Source of the DNA: Mycolicibacterium fluoranthenivorans
GTDB taxonomy: Bacteria > Actinomycetota > Actinomycetes > Mycobacteriales > Mycobacteriaceae
Reading direction: 5' to 3'
NCBI RefSeq assembly: GCF_011758805.1
Contig: NZ_JAANOW010000002.1
Coordinates: 62,001 to 126,000 of the forward strand
DNA length: 64,000 bases
The notes under the pieces were generated by a model that worked only from the letters and a program-made list of their open reading frames with translations, was not told the origin of the DNA and searched no databases. This document shows, one piece after another, positions 1 through 9,493 of the stretch. Each line of letters opens with the position of its first letter. The first letter of the stretch is position 1. The position numbers were made by a program, and so were the translations under genes.

Positions 1-1
1 G

Positions 2-286
2 ACCATGATCGCCGAACCCGGTTCCCGAAGCCGCTGCACCCACAACAACAAATGCATGGTCACGGTGTTCGGCCGCACCCACTGCGTGCTCGACCCCGTG
101 CAGCGCTACGGGCATGCCGGTATGCCCGTAGCACTACCGACGAACAGGTCACCTAGCGCCCGGCCGGCCTGCCGGCGAGCGCGATGGGCGATGTCGAGCG
201 TCGGCATCGTCATGAATCCGTGGATGCCGCCCTCGAACGTGCATCGGGTGGTCGGCACGCCAGCGGCCTGCAGCGCGTCGGCGTAG
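2..286 (+). CDS. Possible 3' fragment of an NADH:flavin oxidoreductase (partial at window edge)
   Basis: The frame is open from the window edge. Near its start it encodes a Cys-rich stretch, CTHNNKCM followed by RTHCVL. This resembles the Fe-S cluster segment of Old Yellow Enzyme-type NADH:flavin oxidoreductases of actinobacteria, where I recall a form close to CTHCNKCM; here the second ligand would be Asn. The frame then runs antisense through the 3' end of the neighbouring esterase, so the real C-terminus is uncertain and the gene may be truncated by rearrangement. The identification rests on about 30 residues only. Confidence 0.25.
   Translation, partial: TMIAEPGSRSRCTHNNKCMVTVFGRTHCVLDPVQRYGHAGMPVALPTNRSPSARPACRRARWAMSSVGIVMNPWMPPSNVHRVVGTPAACSASA
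105..132. terminator. Hairpin at the 3' end of the esterase gene
   Basis: An 11-bp perfect inverted repeat, GCTACGGGCAT / ATGCCCGTAGC, has a 6-nt loop. It overlaps the last codons of the minus-strand esterase and lies between convergent reading frames. There is no clear T-run, so it may be a weak or Rho-assisted terminator. Confidence 0.4.
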
Positions 287-1055
287 GCAACACCCTCGTC
301 TCGCAGCGGATCGTGCCCCGCGAGGACGATGACCGTCGGCGGAAACCCATCGTGCGCGCCGTGTAGCGGTGAGGCGTAGGGATGCTGCCGATCCTCGATC
401 GCCGGCACGTACTGGTCCCAGTACCACTGCAATGCCGGACGTGGATTGTAGAAACCGCGACCGAACAACTGGTAGGACTCACTGTCGAAATCCGCGGTGA
501 TCACCGGGTACAACAACAGCTGCGCCGCCAACGCGGGACCGTTGCGGTCACGCGTCATCATGGCGGTGACGGCTGCCAGATTGCCGCCGGCGCTGTCGCC
601 GCCGACCGCCAACCGAGAGGGTCGACGCCGAAGTCGTCGGCGTGTTCGACCACCCAGCAGGTGGCCGCATAGAGGTCCTCGGCCGCGGTGGGCCAACGAT
701 GCTCCGGCGCCAGCCGGTAGGCCACTGAAACGACCACTGCGGGAATGAGATTGGCCAGATTGCGGCATAACCCGTCGTGGCTGTCGAGATCGCAGAACAC
801 GAATCCGCCGCCGTGGGCGAAGACGAGCACCGGCAACGGCGTCGACCCGGCCGGACGGTATACGCGGACGTCGATGTCGCCGCCGTCGACGGGGATGCGG
901 TGGTCCTCGACGACCGCGACCGGCTCGGGGTCCGGATTGGGAACAAATCTGGCGCGGATGGCTGCGCGGACTTGAGCGCCCGTCATCGTATGCACGGACG
1001 GGAAGCCGGAATCCAGACTCTCGATCAGCCCGGCGATCTGCGGGTCGAGGGGCAC
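106..1055 (-). pseudogene. Alpha/beta-hydrolase esterase (HSL/LipN type), frameshifted
   Basis: This is a carboxylesterase of the hormone-sensitive lipase family. The N-terminal frame, from a GTG at 1055, carries the oxyanion motif HGGGF. The nucleophile motif GDSAGG, the acid in AGHDPLRDE and the histidine in GIHGF lie in a second frame. The frames join at about 618-622, where one base appears to be missing: the coding strand reads gaccctctcgg, and one extra base gives VDPSRLAVGGDSAGG. Rebuilt length is about 316 aa, normal for the family. The start overlaps the end of the upstream IclR gene by about 30 bp, so the two were probably co-transcribed. It could have released acyl esters, for example after a Baeyer-Villiger step. 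A sequencing error is possible, but several neighbours are also damaged. Confidence 0.75.
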
Positions 1056-1894
1056 GCCGGCTGCAGCGTTGCCGATTCCGGTGCGCCCATGGGACGTGAT
1101 CCGGGACCACTGCGCAGCGGTCGCAACGATTGCAGGGTGGGGGCCACCCGCCCGCTACCGTCTTCGGCGTTGCGCCAGACGCCCATCGCCGTCATCCGCA
1201 CGGGCGCGGCCAGGCGCTGGTCGAAACTCATTCTGCTTATCGGTCCGCACACCGACACAGCGGCTACGGCCCGGCCTGCCGGACCGATCGGTGCTGCCAC
1301 ACAACCGAACCCGGGTAACGACTCCTCGCGTTCGAAGGCCACGCCGTGAGCGCGGACCTTGGCCAGTTCCGCGGTGAGTTGCGCGGCGGTTGTGAGCGAG
1401 AACCGGGTTTTACGGGCCGAGAGATCGACAACGGTGGCATTGTTGTCGGCGAGAATCGCTTTACCGACGGCGGTGCAATGCGCCGGCTGACGCCCGCCGA
1501 CTCGCGTCGGAATCGCCGCGACCATCTGGTCGCCGGTCTTCTCCAGGTACACCACGTCGGACCCGTCCAGGACGGCTAGATGTACCACGAGTCCGGTGGC
1601 GCGGTGCAGATCGCGAAGTAGTGGAATGGCTGCACGGTGAATGCGATCCTGGTGCAGCGCCAACGATCCCAACTCGACCAATCGCATACCCAGTTCGTAG
1701 TCGCGGCCCTCCCGGCGCAACCACCGCAGCGCCACAAGGCGTTCGAGCATGCGGTGGGCCGATGAGCGCGGCAGACCGGTGCGGCGCACGATCTGGGCCA
1801 AGGTCAGCCGTCCCGGTCCTTCGAAGGCATCCAGGACCAGCGATATCCGGTCGATGACCGCGCTGGGCGTCTCGCCCGCCTTCTCGACTGTCAT
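1025..1894 (-). CDS. IclR-family transcriptional regulator
   Basis: This 289-aa protein has an N-terminal winged helix-turn-helix (residues about 10-70, with LTLAQIVRRTGLPRSSAHRM) and a C-terminal IclR effector domain that includes HCTAVGKAILA and GFGCVAAPI. The frame is open far upstream; I chose ATG at 1894 because IclR homology starts there and a GAGG lies about 10 bp upstream. IclR proteins usually control adjacent catabolic genes in response to an aromatic or related ligand. Here the likely targets are the esterase downstream and the KstD-like/dioxygenase operon. An inverted repeat lies just upstream. The gene is intact, unlike most of its neighbours. Confidence 0.85.
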   Translation of the reverse strand: MTVEKAGETPSAVIDRISLVLDAFEGPGRLTLAQIVRRTGLPRSSAHRMLERLVALRWLRREGRDYELGMRLVELGSLALHQDRIHRAAIPLLRDLHRATGLVVHLAVLDGSDVVYLEKTGDQMVAAIPTRVGGRQPAHCTAVGKAILADNNATVVDLSARKTRFSLTTAAQLTAELAKVRAHGVAFEREESLPGFGCVAAPIGPAGRAVAAVSVCGPISRMSFDQRLAAPVRMTAMGVWRNAEDGSGRVAPTLQSLRPLRSGPGSRPMGAPESATLQPACPSTRRSPG

Positions 1895-1937
1895 TGTAAT
1901 GAGGGCCTCACCATATTGGACCGCACATGCCACGCGG

Positions 1938-1995
1938 CATATGACTATTAGAAATATGACTGTTTGTAGCACACCGGTGTGTGCGCTGTCATATG
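1938..1995. promoter_or_regulatory. Inverted repeat CATATGAC / GTCATATG upstream of the IclR gene
   Basis: CATATGAC (1938-1945) and its exact reverse complement GTCATATG (1988-1995) flank the 10-bp palindrome ACACCGGTGT (1971-1980). They lie 44-101 bp upstream of the IclR start, in AT-richer DNA. This is a candidate autoregulatory operator and promoter region; binding by IclR is inference. Confidence 0.4.
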
Positions 1996-2069
1996 ATTGG
2001 AGATAGGCGCAGGTCGCAGGCAGCACTGAGACCCGCCCGGATGGTTCCGGGCGGGTCGCGGCGAGCAGA

Positions 2070-3529
2070 TTATGCGGAGGTGGCGGCGCGTCCGGCGCGT
2101 CGACCGTAGAAGCTGCCGTCGCCCAGGGACACGCCGCTGGCGTAGCCCCATGCGGCCAGCCCGGCGGTGCACCGCCCGGCGGCGAAGAGCCCCGGAATCG
2201 GTACGCCGCTGACGTGGAGTACCTCGGCGTCCAGGGTGGTGTGCAGGCCGCCGAGGGTGAATCCGCCGGTGGACTCACGCAGGTCGATGGCCCCCACCGG
2301 CGAGCCGATGGGTCGCAACCAGCGCTTCTTCTTGTGCAGCAGCGGATCATGCCGCTGGGCGGCGCCGTGGTTGTAGTCGGCGATGGTGGACTGCAGGAAT
2401 CCGGTCGGTAGTCCGATCTCGTCTTCGAGCTCGGCGACGGTTTCGCACACCCACGTCGGCGGTCGCATCATCAACTGCGGCGACAAGGACGCCATCGCCT
2501 CCTGCTGAGCGGTCTCGTCGATGATCAGATACGCGGTGTTGTTCTGGTGATAGAGCGTGAGCTGACCGGCCCGGTCTGGGTAGGTGTCCTCGGCGACGTA
2601 GCGTTGACCCCGTTCGTTGACCAGGATGCCGCGCACCAGTTGTTGTGGGTCGATGAACAGTGCCACCTCGGTGGCGTCCATGTGGGCGAGGTCGGCGCCG
2701 AGGGCCTGGGCCATCCGAATGGCCTGCCCGTCATGCTGTTCGATCGAGGCGGCCGGCCGGCGATGCGGGGGGCGTACTGCGCCACCATCGCGTCGTTGTA
2801 AGCGAAGCTGCCCGCGGCCAGCACGACACCGCGGCGCGCGCGGATGTCGATCGTCTCGCCGTAGCGGCGGGAGCGGATACCGGCCACCCGGCCGTCCGAC
2901 TCGATGATCAGGCGCTGTACTCGGATGTCGTAGAGCGCCCGCGCCCCTGCCGCAGTGGCGCTGTCGACCAGACCCTTCATCAGCATCAGGCCGGCACTGG
3001 ACTCGCCCTGCTTCTTGTTCTGCATCTGCGGTACGTGGCCCCGCGGTGCCGGGTTGGCGATGGTGTTGAACGGGTACGCGTTCTCCCCACCGCTGTACAT
3101 CAATCCCTCATCGCCCATCGGCTCCCAGCCGGGTTCACCGAAGAACTCGGCCTTGAAGGGGACGCCGCAACCCACCAGCCATTCGAAGTGCGCGATGCTG
3201 CCGGCGCAGTAATCCTCGATGCGTGGTGCATCGGCGCCCGGGCCCATGGCCGCGTTCAGGAAGGTGGCCATGTTGTCGGGTGAGTCTTCGAAGCCGCAGG
3301 CCTTCTGGATCGGTGTACCACCGCCGAGGTAGATGAAGCCGCCGGCCATCGCCGCGGCTCCGCCCCACGATCCGCTGCGTTCGAGAACCAGGACGTCGGC
3401 GCCACTGCGGGCGGCCTCCACCGCCGCCGCCGCACCGGACACGCCGTAGCCCGCGATGACGACATCTGCCTCGTGATCCCAGCGGGAGATGGCCGAGGCG
3501 GGGACCGGGTGGACGTCGCCGTTGGTCGT
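2070..3529 (-). pseudogene. KstD/fumarate-reductase-type FAD-dependent oxidoreductase, frameshifted
   Basis: A flavoprotein of the 3-ketosteroid Delta1-dehydrogenase/fumarate reductase family. The N-terminal half has the dinucleotide-binding motif VVIAGYGVSGAAAAVEAA, the ERSGSWGG stretch and GVVLAAGSF. The second half (IRMAQALGADLAHMDATEV to GRCTAGLAAWGYASG) is in another frame. The shift lies at about 2752-2756, where one base appears lost between CGGCCG and CCTCG of the coding strand; restoring it gives a continuous protein of about 485 aa. The natural start is unclear: the codon at 3529-3527 is ACG, where a T would give an ATG overlapping the upstream dioxygenase stop. It belongs to the same minus-strand operon as the dioxygenase and hydroxylase, consistent with steroid-like ring desaturation. 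Confidence 0.75.
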
Positions 3530-4434
3530 GGCCGCATCGCCGCCGGCAGGTCGGACACCCACTGGTGGCCCCAATAGCTGTCGGCCGTGATCTCCTCAGC
3601 GGTGTAATACGTTTCGCCGACCCGCATGCCCGCTGTCCCGAATTCGATATCCCAATCTCCGGGGGTACGCACATAGAACGACACCATCTTGTCGTTGGTA
3701 TGTCGGCCCAATGTCGAAGAGAGCTGGAAACCCTCGGCATTGACCCGATCAAGGGCCTGCCCGACGGCATCGAGCGAATCGACTTCGACCATCAGATGGA
3801 TCAGCCCAGGATCACGCAGCGTCTGTGCTGGGCAGATCGCCAGGCTGTGGTGACGCTGGTTGACACCCATGAACCGCACCCGCACCGGGCCGAACTGCGG
3901 CGGCACCGGAACCCGGAAGGCTCCGCGCGACACGAAACCCAGTACATCGGTGTAGAACTCGAACAAACCGTTGACATCCAGCGCAGGCAATACGATGTGG
4001 CCCAGGCCCTGCTCATTGGTGACGAACCTGGCGCCGTGCGGTGTGATGACGGGGGAGTGGTCCAGTACGGCACCATGGAACACCTCCAGCGAGGTGCCGG
4101 CGGGGTCTTCGAAAGCGATGACTTCCTCCACGCGCCGCGTGTCGGCTTCGTCGAGCGAGAGCTGTTTGAACGGCACACCCGCGGCATCGAGTGCGGCTTT
4201 GACCCGCTCCAGGTCTGTGTGGTCGCGCACCTCCCAGCCGACGGTCATGATCTTGTCGACGTCCGCGGGTACGACGATGATGCGGGCGGCGCGTTCGTCC
4301 ATCCGCAGATACAGCGCGGACTCGTCCGGCCCCGTGCCCTGTGCGAATCCGAGCACGTCGAAGGCGAAGTGTCGCCAACGCTCGATATCGGCCGTCGCGA
4401 CGGTGACATAGCCGAGGCTCTTGATCAGTCCCAT
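3526..4434 (-). CDS. Extradiol (vicinal oxygen chelate) ring-cleavage dioxygenase, HsaC/BphC type
   Basis: A two-domain VOC-fold catechol dioxygenase performing meta-cleavage of a catecholic ring. All three Fe(II) ligands are visible: His146 in GLGHIVL, one of His195/196 in NQRHHSLAI, and Glu264 in WDIEFG. The length of about 302 aa matches HsaC and BphC. The coding frame has no stop where expected: the codon at 3528-3526 is CGA, where TGA would end the protein at LPAAMRP and create an ATGA overlap with the next gene. As written the frame runs to 3256 through the flavoprotein region. The gene lies 13 bp downstream of the HsaA-like hydroxylase, and the order hydroxylase-extradiol dioxygenase fits catechol formation followed by cleavage. 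Confidence 0.8.
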
Positions 4435-4447
4435 GTGTGCTGTCCTC

Positions 4448-5633
4448 TCAGATCATTGCCCGCAGCGGGCCCTGCGGATCCACACCCAACGAGCTCAGCG
4501 CCGAGGCGTGATACACCGTGGTCGGCACATGAATGGCATGCGCCTGGCCGACGTGCACATCCCGCCAATACCGTTGCAAGGGCTTGTCCATCCGGGCCGC
4601 GTTACCGCCACAACGCGCGAAGATCTCGTCCACCGCCGACACCTCGCGCCAGACCGCGCGCACCTGGGTGCGTCTGCCTGCGGCACGGTCCTCGAATGAC
4701 ACCTCTTTGCCGGAGTCGACCATGTCGAAGATGCGATCCGCGTTGGCCAGCAGCTCCTGGCGGGCGGCGTTGATGTCCGCGGCGGCCTCGCCGATCGCAT
4801 ACATGACATAGGGGTCGTCCTTAATGGCGTCACCGCTCGAATTCACCCGTTCGCGTTGGTAATCCAGCGCGGCCGCCAGCGCACCTTCGGCGATGCCGAT
4901 GGTCGCAGAGCTGATGCCGAGCGGGAACATCGTCGACCACGGCATCAGGTAAAGCGTCTCGGTCATCCCGGCCTCCCGCTGTGCGGTGCCGTCCATGACC
5001 TTCATCGCGTCCATCGTCCGGTAGGACGGCACGAACGCGTCCTTGACGATCACGTCCTTGGATCCCGTGCCGCGCAACCCGACGACGTTCCACGAATCGT
5101 CCACGATCTCGTAGTCGCTGCGCGGCAGGATCATGTGCAGCATCTGCGGCGGCATCAGCGGGTTTGCCGTCGGCGTCGCCGATCATCCCTCCCAGGAAGA
5201 TCCAGTCGCAGTGGTCGGTGCCCGAACTGAACTGCCAGCGGCCGTTGAAGATATAGCCGCCCTCGACGGGTCGGGCCACACCCTGCGGTGCGTATGGCGA
5301 AGCGACCCACGTGTCGATGTCGTCGGCCCAGATCTCCGTGGCGACTCGTGGATCTGCATAGGCCAGCTGGTAAGGGTGCACGCCCACCACGCCGTTGATC
5401 CAGCCGGCGGCCGGGTCCAGTGCCGCGGTGGCCATCACGGTCTCGGCGAACTCGCGCGGGTGGACCTCCAGGCCGCCGTGCGCCTTGGGCTGCAGCAGGC
5501 GGATGTTGCCCGCCGACTTCATGAGCTTGACTGTTTGGTCGGTGAGTTTGCCGATCTTCTCGGCTTCGGCGCCCTGGTTGCGCAGTTGTTCGGCGATCTC
5601 GCGCACTCGGTCTATTACCCGCTCAGTCATCAT
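4448..5633 (-). pseudogene. Acyl-CoA-dehydrogenase-fold flavin hydroxylase (HsaA type), frameshifted
   Basis: The oxygenase component of a two-component flavin-dependent phenol hydroxylase, like HsaA of steroid degradation. Visible family segments include FSSGTDHCDWIFLGG, VVGLRGTGSKDV and the end PLQRYWRDVHVGQAHAIH. Two frames join at 5160-5162, where a run of three G (CCC on the coding strand) appears to hold one base too many; removing it gives GDADGKPLMPPQMLHM. Rebuilt length is about 395 aa, normal for HsaA. It would hydroxylate a phenolic ring to the catechol used by the adjacent dioxygenase, with FMNH2 supplied by a reductase not seen here. A sequencing error in a G-run is the main alternative to a genuine pseudogene. 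Confidence 0.75.
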
Positions 5634-5732
5634 CTGGTCCTATCGTCGAAGACTGTCACCGATGGTGGAGGACGGTGTCCGCCGCGGTGGCGGCGATTCC
5701 TGGTCAGTGGAAAATCTGAGTGCCCCAACGCG

Positions 5733-6593
5733 TCAGAACTCGATATGGAGGTCATCGGAGACCGGGCGGGCCTGACATCCCAGGATAAGGCCGTCTGTGA
5801 GATCCTCGGGCTCGAGAATCTCGCAGCTGGCCATGTCCACTTCACCGTGTACCAGCCTCGCGGCACATGATCCGCACTGACCTTCCTTACAGGAGTACGG
5901 CACGTCGACGCCGGCGGCGACGAGAACGTCGACCAGCGTCGCGCGCCGTGGCCAGCGCAGCTGGTGGCTGGTCCCATCCAGGTCGACGCGCACGGCGGCA
6001 GCATCGCCGTCGTCGAAATCTGTTGTCACTGAAAGATTGTCATCGTCGAACGGATCACCCGACAGTGACCGGAATACCTCCAGATGCACCCGCGCCGGCG
6101 GCACCCCCGCCTCGGTCAGAGCGTCCTTGATGACGGCCATGAACGGTGCGGGGCCGCAGATGAACGAATCGAAACCTGCCGACCCTGGGAACACGGTGCG
6201 GGTGAATCCGCTCATCTGGGCGGGCGTCGGTAGGCCCCGGATCGACTCCAACCAGTGCAACACCGTCAGTCGGCCGGCGTACCCAGCCGCCAGATCGCGC
6301 AACTCCTCGGCGAAGATCACCGACCTCTCGTCGCGATTGGCGTAGCACAGCACGACCCGTCCGGTGCCTGCCGACAACACCGATTTCACGATCGACATGA
6401 TCGGTGTGATTCCGCTTCCGGCTGCCCACAAGAGAAAATCGGCGTCGAGGTCTGCGGGAGTGAACACCCCTGACGGCGGTAACACCTCGATGGTGTCGCC
6501 GACAGTGATGTTGTCGCACAACCAATTCGATCCGTAACCGCCGACGGTCCGCTTGACCGTCACCTTGAGTGCCGAATCGGCATGTGGTGAGCT
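5733..6593 (-). pseudogene. KshB-type ferredoxin-NAD(P)H reductase, N-terminally truncated
   Basis: The C-terminal roughly 285 residues of a reductase that feeds Rieske oxygenases such as 3-ketosteroid 9alpha-hydroxylase. Present are part of the FAD domain, the NAD domain (GSGITPIMSIVKSVL, FICGPAPFM) and a plant-type 2Fe-2S domain with Cys-x4-Cys-x2-Cys in CKEGQCGSC and a fourth Cys in LGCQA. The N-terminal FAD-binding residues are missing. Homology stops abruptly at SSPHADSAL (about 6594), where the DNA becomes the interior of a plus-strand monooxygenase. The frame stays open to 6914 only as antisense of that gene. The partner Rieske oxygenase (KshA) is not in the window. Confidence 0.75.
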
Positions 6594-6597
6594 TTTG
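6588..6597. other. Junction of two 5'-truncated, divergently oriented genes
   Basis: To the left lies the interior of the KshB-like reductase (minus strand). To the right lies the interior of the Baeyer-Villiger monooxygenase (plus strand), beginning at AFVVMATGPLS, just after an in-frame TGA at 6588-6590. Neither gene has its start or FAD-binding N-terminus, so about 70 and 145 codons are absent. The direct reading is a deletion that removed both 5' ends and the promoter region between them. Confidence 0.65.
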
Positions 6598-7812
6598 TCG
6601 TCATGGCCACCGGCCCCTTGTCGGCCGCGATGACCCCCGATATTCCAGGGCTGGACACATTCGGCGGACAGACTTATCACACCGCGCACTGGCCACACGA
6701 GAACGTCGACTTCACTGGTAGGCGCGTGGCCGTGATCGGTACCGGATCCTCGGGGATCCAGTCGATTCCGATCATCGCCGAGCAAGCCGAACATCTCTAC
6801 GTGTTCCAGCGCAGTCCGAACTACAGCGTGCCCGCCGGTAACCGCCCGCTGACTGCGGAGGAGGTCGCGGACATCAAGGCCAATTACTCCGAGCGCCGCC
6901 GGATGTCCTGGCACAGCGGTGGGGGGTCACCACACATCGCCCACCCGAAGCTGACCCTGCAAGCCAATCCGGAGGAGCGTCGCGAAGCTTTCGAAACGCG
7001 TTGGGAAATCGGTGGTGTGCTGTTCTCCAAGACGTTCAGCGACCAGATGATCACCCTGGAAGCCAATGACGAAGCTCGCAAGTTCTACGAAGACAAGATC
7101 CGAGCTGTCATCGGGGATCCACAGCTCGCCGAAATGCTGATACCCACTGACCATCCGATCGGCGCGAAGCGGATCTGCACCGACACCAACTATTTTCAGA
7201 CATTCAACCGGGACAATGTCACCCTGGTGAGTGTGCGAAACACGCCGATCGAGTCGATCGACGACACGGGCATCAACACCGTCGATGCGCACTATGACAT
7301 CGACGCCCTGGTCCTGGCGACGGGCTTCGACGCGATGACGGGCACACTGGCCAAAATCGATATCGTGGGGCGCGGCGGGGAGAAACTGGCCGACGACTGG
7401 GCTGACGGACCGCGCACCTACCTCGGACTGGGCACCGACGGATTCCCCAACCTGTTCCTGGTGTCGGGTCCCGGAGCGCCCGCGGTGCTGGCCAATATGG
7501 TGCTGCACGCCGAGGCGCACGTGAACTGGATCGCCGACGCCATCGGCTACCTCGACAACCACGGGTACGCCGCTCTGGAACCGACCGCGGATGCCGTGGA
7601 CAACTGGATCGCCGAGTGTGCCCAACGCGCCGAGGCCACCCTCTTCGCAAAGGCCAACTCCTGGTACCTGGGCGCCAACGTGCCGGGCAAGCCCCGAATG
7701 TTCATGCTCTTTTCTGGGCGGATTCGGGGTCTACCTCGACATCTGCAACGAGGTGGCCGGGGCCGGGTACAAGGGATTCGATCTGATCAAGGCGCCGAGT
7801 ACCACCCCATAG
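6591..7812 (+). pseudogene. Baeyer-Villiger monooxygenase, 5'-truncated and frameshifted
   Basis: A flavin- and NADPH-dependent enzyme that inserts oxygen next to a ketone, giving an ester or lactone. The family fingerprint FxGxxxHTxxWP is present as FGGQTYHTAHWPHE, followed by the NADPH-binding motif VIGTGSSG. The first roughly 145 residues, including the first FAD-binding GxGxxG, are missing. Near the 3' end the frame changes at a TTTT run (7710-7713); with one T fewer it reads MFMLFLGGFGVYLDICNEV and stops at 7812. It is followed after 8 bp by an SDR with a good ribosome binding site. The truncated frame cannot make an active enzyme. Confidence 0.75.
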
Positions 7813-7820
7813 GAGGAGCG

Positions 7821-8621
7821 ATGTCCGATCTGGCTGCTTACGGCCCCTGGGCGGTGATCGCAGGCGGGTCTGAGGGCGTAGGAGCAGAATTCGCCCAGCA
7901 GCTCGCGGAAAGCGGGATCAATGTGGTGCTGATTGCCCGCAAGAACGATCCACTCGAGGAAACCGCACGCCGTTGCCGAAGCCTTGGTGCCGAGGTCCGC
8001 ACTCTGCCCATGGACTTGCTGGGGCCCACCGCCGGGGCTCGGATCGCCGCGGCAACCGCCGACCTGGAGGTAGGGTTGCTGATCTACAACGCCGGGGCAA
8101 ATACGTGCAGCCAGACCTTCCTCGACGGCGATCTCGCCGAGCATCGTAAGGTCGTCGACCTGAACGTCACCCGCATGATGGAACTGGTCCAGCACTTCGC
8201 CATTCCCATGGTGGCCCGCCGACGAGGGGGCATCATGATCATTGGTTCGGTGTCTGGCTATTTCGGTGCGGCACATCACGCCGCATACGCCGGTGCCAAG
8301 GCGTTCAGCAGAATCTTCGCCGAAAGCCTGTGGGTCGAACTGCGGGATTTCGGTGTGGAGGTGATCGAGGTGGTGCTCGGGTTGACGCGCACCCCTGCGA
8401 TGCAACGTGTCGGTCTGAATTTCGATGCGCCGGGGATGCTGGTCAGCGAGCCCGCCGACGTGGCCAGGGAAGCACTGGCGCACCTCGCCGACGGTCCGGT
8501 CTTCGTCGCCGGCGGCAACGCCGAGCGGGCGGAACACAATAGTGGTCCCGACCGCGCCAGGGTGGTCTCGGCTGCGCACGACGCAATCCAGAGCCTGATG
8601 AATTCACCTGCTGCACCCTGA
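7821..8621 (+). CDS. Short-chain dehydrogenase/reductase
   Basis: An intact 266-aa classical SDR. The Rossmann motif AGGSEGVG is a variant of GxxxGxG, followed by YNAGA for NNAG, the catalytic serine in SVSGYFG and Tyr-x3-Lys in YAGAK. ATG at 7821 is preceded by AGGAGG at 7811-7816, overlapping the stop of the truncated monooxygenase, so the two were an operon. It probably oxidises or reduces a hydroxyl/keto group of the same substrate. It is one of the few unbroken catabolic genes in the first 11 kb. Confidence 0.8.
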   Translation: MSDLAAYGPWAVIAGGSEGVGAEFAQQLAESGINVVLIARKNDPLEETARRCRSLGAEVRTLPMDLLGPTAGARIAAATADLEVGLLIYNAGANTCSQTFLDGDLAEHRKVVDLNVTRMMELVQHFAIPMVARRRGGIMIIGSVSGYFGAAHHAAYAGAKAFSRIFAESLWVELRDFGVEVIEVVLGLTRTPAMQRVGLNFDAPGMLVSEPADVAREALAHLADGPVFVAGGNAERAEHNSGPDRARVVSAAHDAIQSLMNSPAAP

Positions 8622-9360
8622 CGGTCGTGGAGTCGCGCGTCGTCCACGCAGGTGACAAGCGAATAAGAAAGGAGTGCACTCATGGGGGTCTATGCGGTGA
8701 GCGGAGCGGCTTCCGGCATGGGGAGCGCGGTGGCCGCCCGGTAGCGCGCCGAGGGACATCAGGTCATCGGCATCGATATTCGTGAGGCCGACATCGTCGC
8801 CGATCTGTCCGTCCCCGAGGGTCGCCGGCACGCAGCCCAGGCGGTACTGGACCGCGTTGAAGGGCACCTCGACGGCGCGGTGCTCGCCGCTGGGCTCGGA
8901 CCGCGGCCCGGGTTCGCCCATGTGCCCACGATTCTGTCTGTCAACTATTTCGGCGTCACGGACCTCCTGAACGCCTGGCGTCCTGCCCTTGAAACGGCCG
9001 GCAACGCCAAAGTTGTCGTGGTGGGCAGCAACTCCACGACCACCGTGCCCATGATTCCTCAGCGTGCGGTACGCGCGCTGTTGCGCAACGACCTGGAACG
9101 TGCCACCCGCACGATGCGCTGGTTCGGCCCGGTTGCCCCGTCGATCGCGTACGGCACCTCCAAGATGGCGTTGATGCGTTGGGTGCGGCGCACCGCGGTG
9201 CAGGCGCACTGGGCAGGAGCGGGAATCCGCCTCAACGCGATTGCTCCCGGCGCATTGGACACTCCGCTGCTGCGCCAACAACTGGATGACCCTCGGGAAG
9301 CCAAGGCGGTCCGGGCCTTCCCGGTGCCGGTAGGGCATTACGGCTCACCAATAGACTTAG

Positions 9361-9383
9361 CCTCGATCGACCGACTGACCTGG
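9361..9383 (+). repeat. Left terminal inverted repeat of the IS1380-family element
   Basis: These 23 bp match the reverse complement of 10,995-11,017 except at the ninth position (G versus C). They lie downstream of the transposase 3' end. Confidence 0.85.
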
Positions 9384-9493
9384 GTGGCTGGTGTCGAGTT
9401 TCGTTGATCGGCGTGGCCGGGGTGGAGGCGTGAGGTAGTTGCTGGTCTGTCCAGCTTTTCCTATGTGTTCCGGTCGGGCCTTTCGGCGGGGGG

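Noticed and set aside
1895-2350. An N-terminal extension of the IclR frame to 2350
   Set aside because: The extra 150 residues are antisense to the end of the flavoprotein gene, and IclR homology begins at the ATG at 1894.
6594-6914. An N-terminal extension of the KshB-like frame to 6914
   Set aside because: This part is antisense to the Baeyer-Villiger monooxygenase and shows no reductase motifs.
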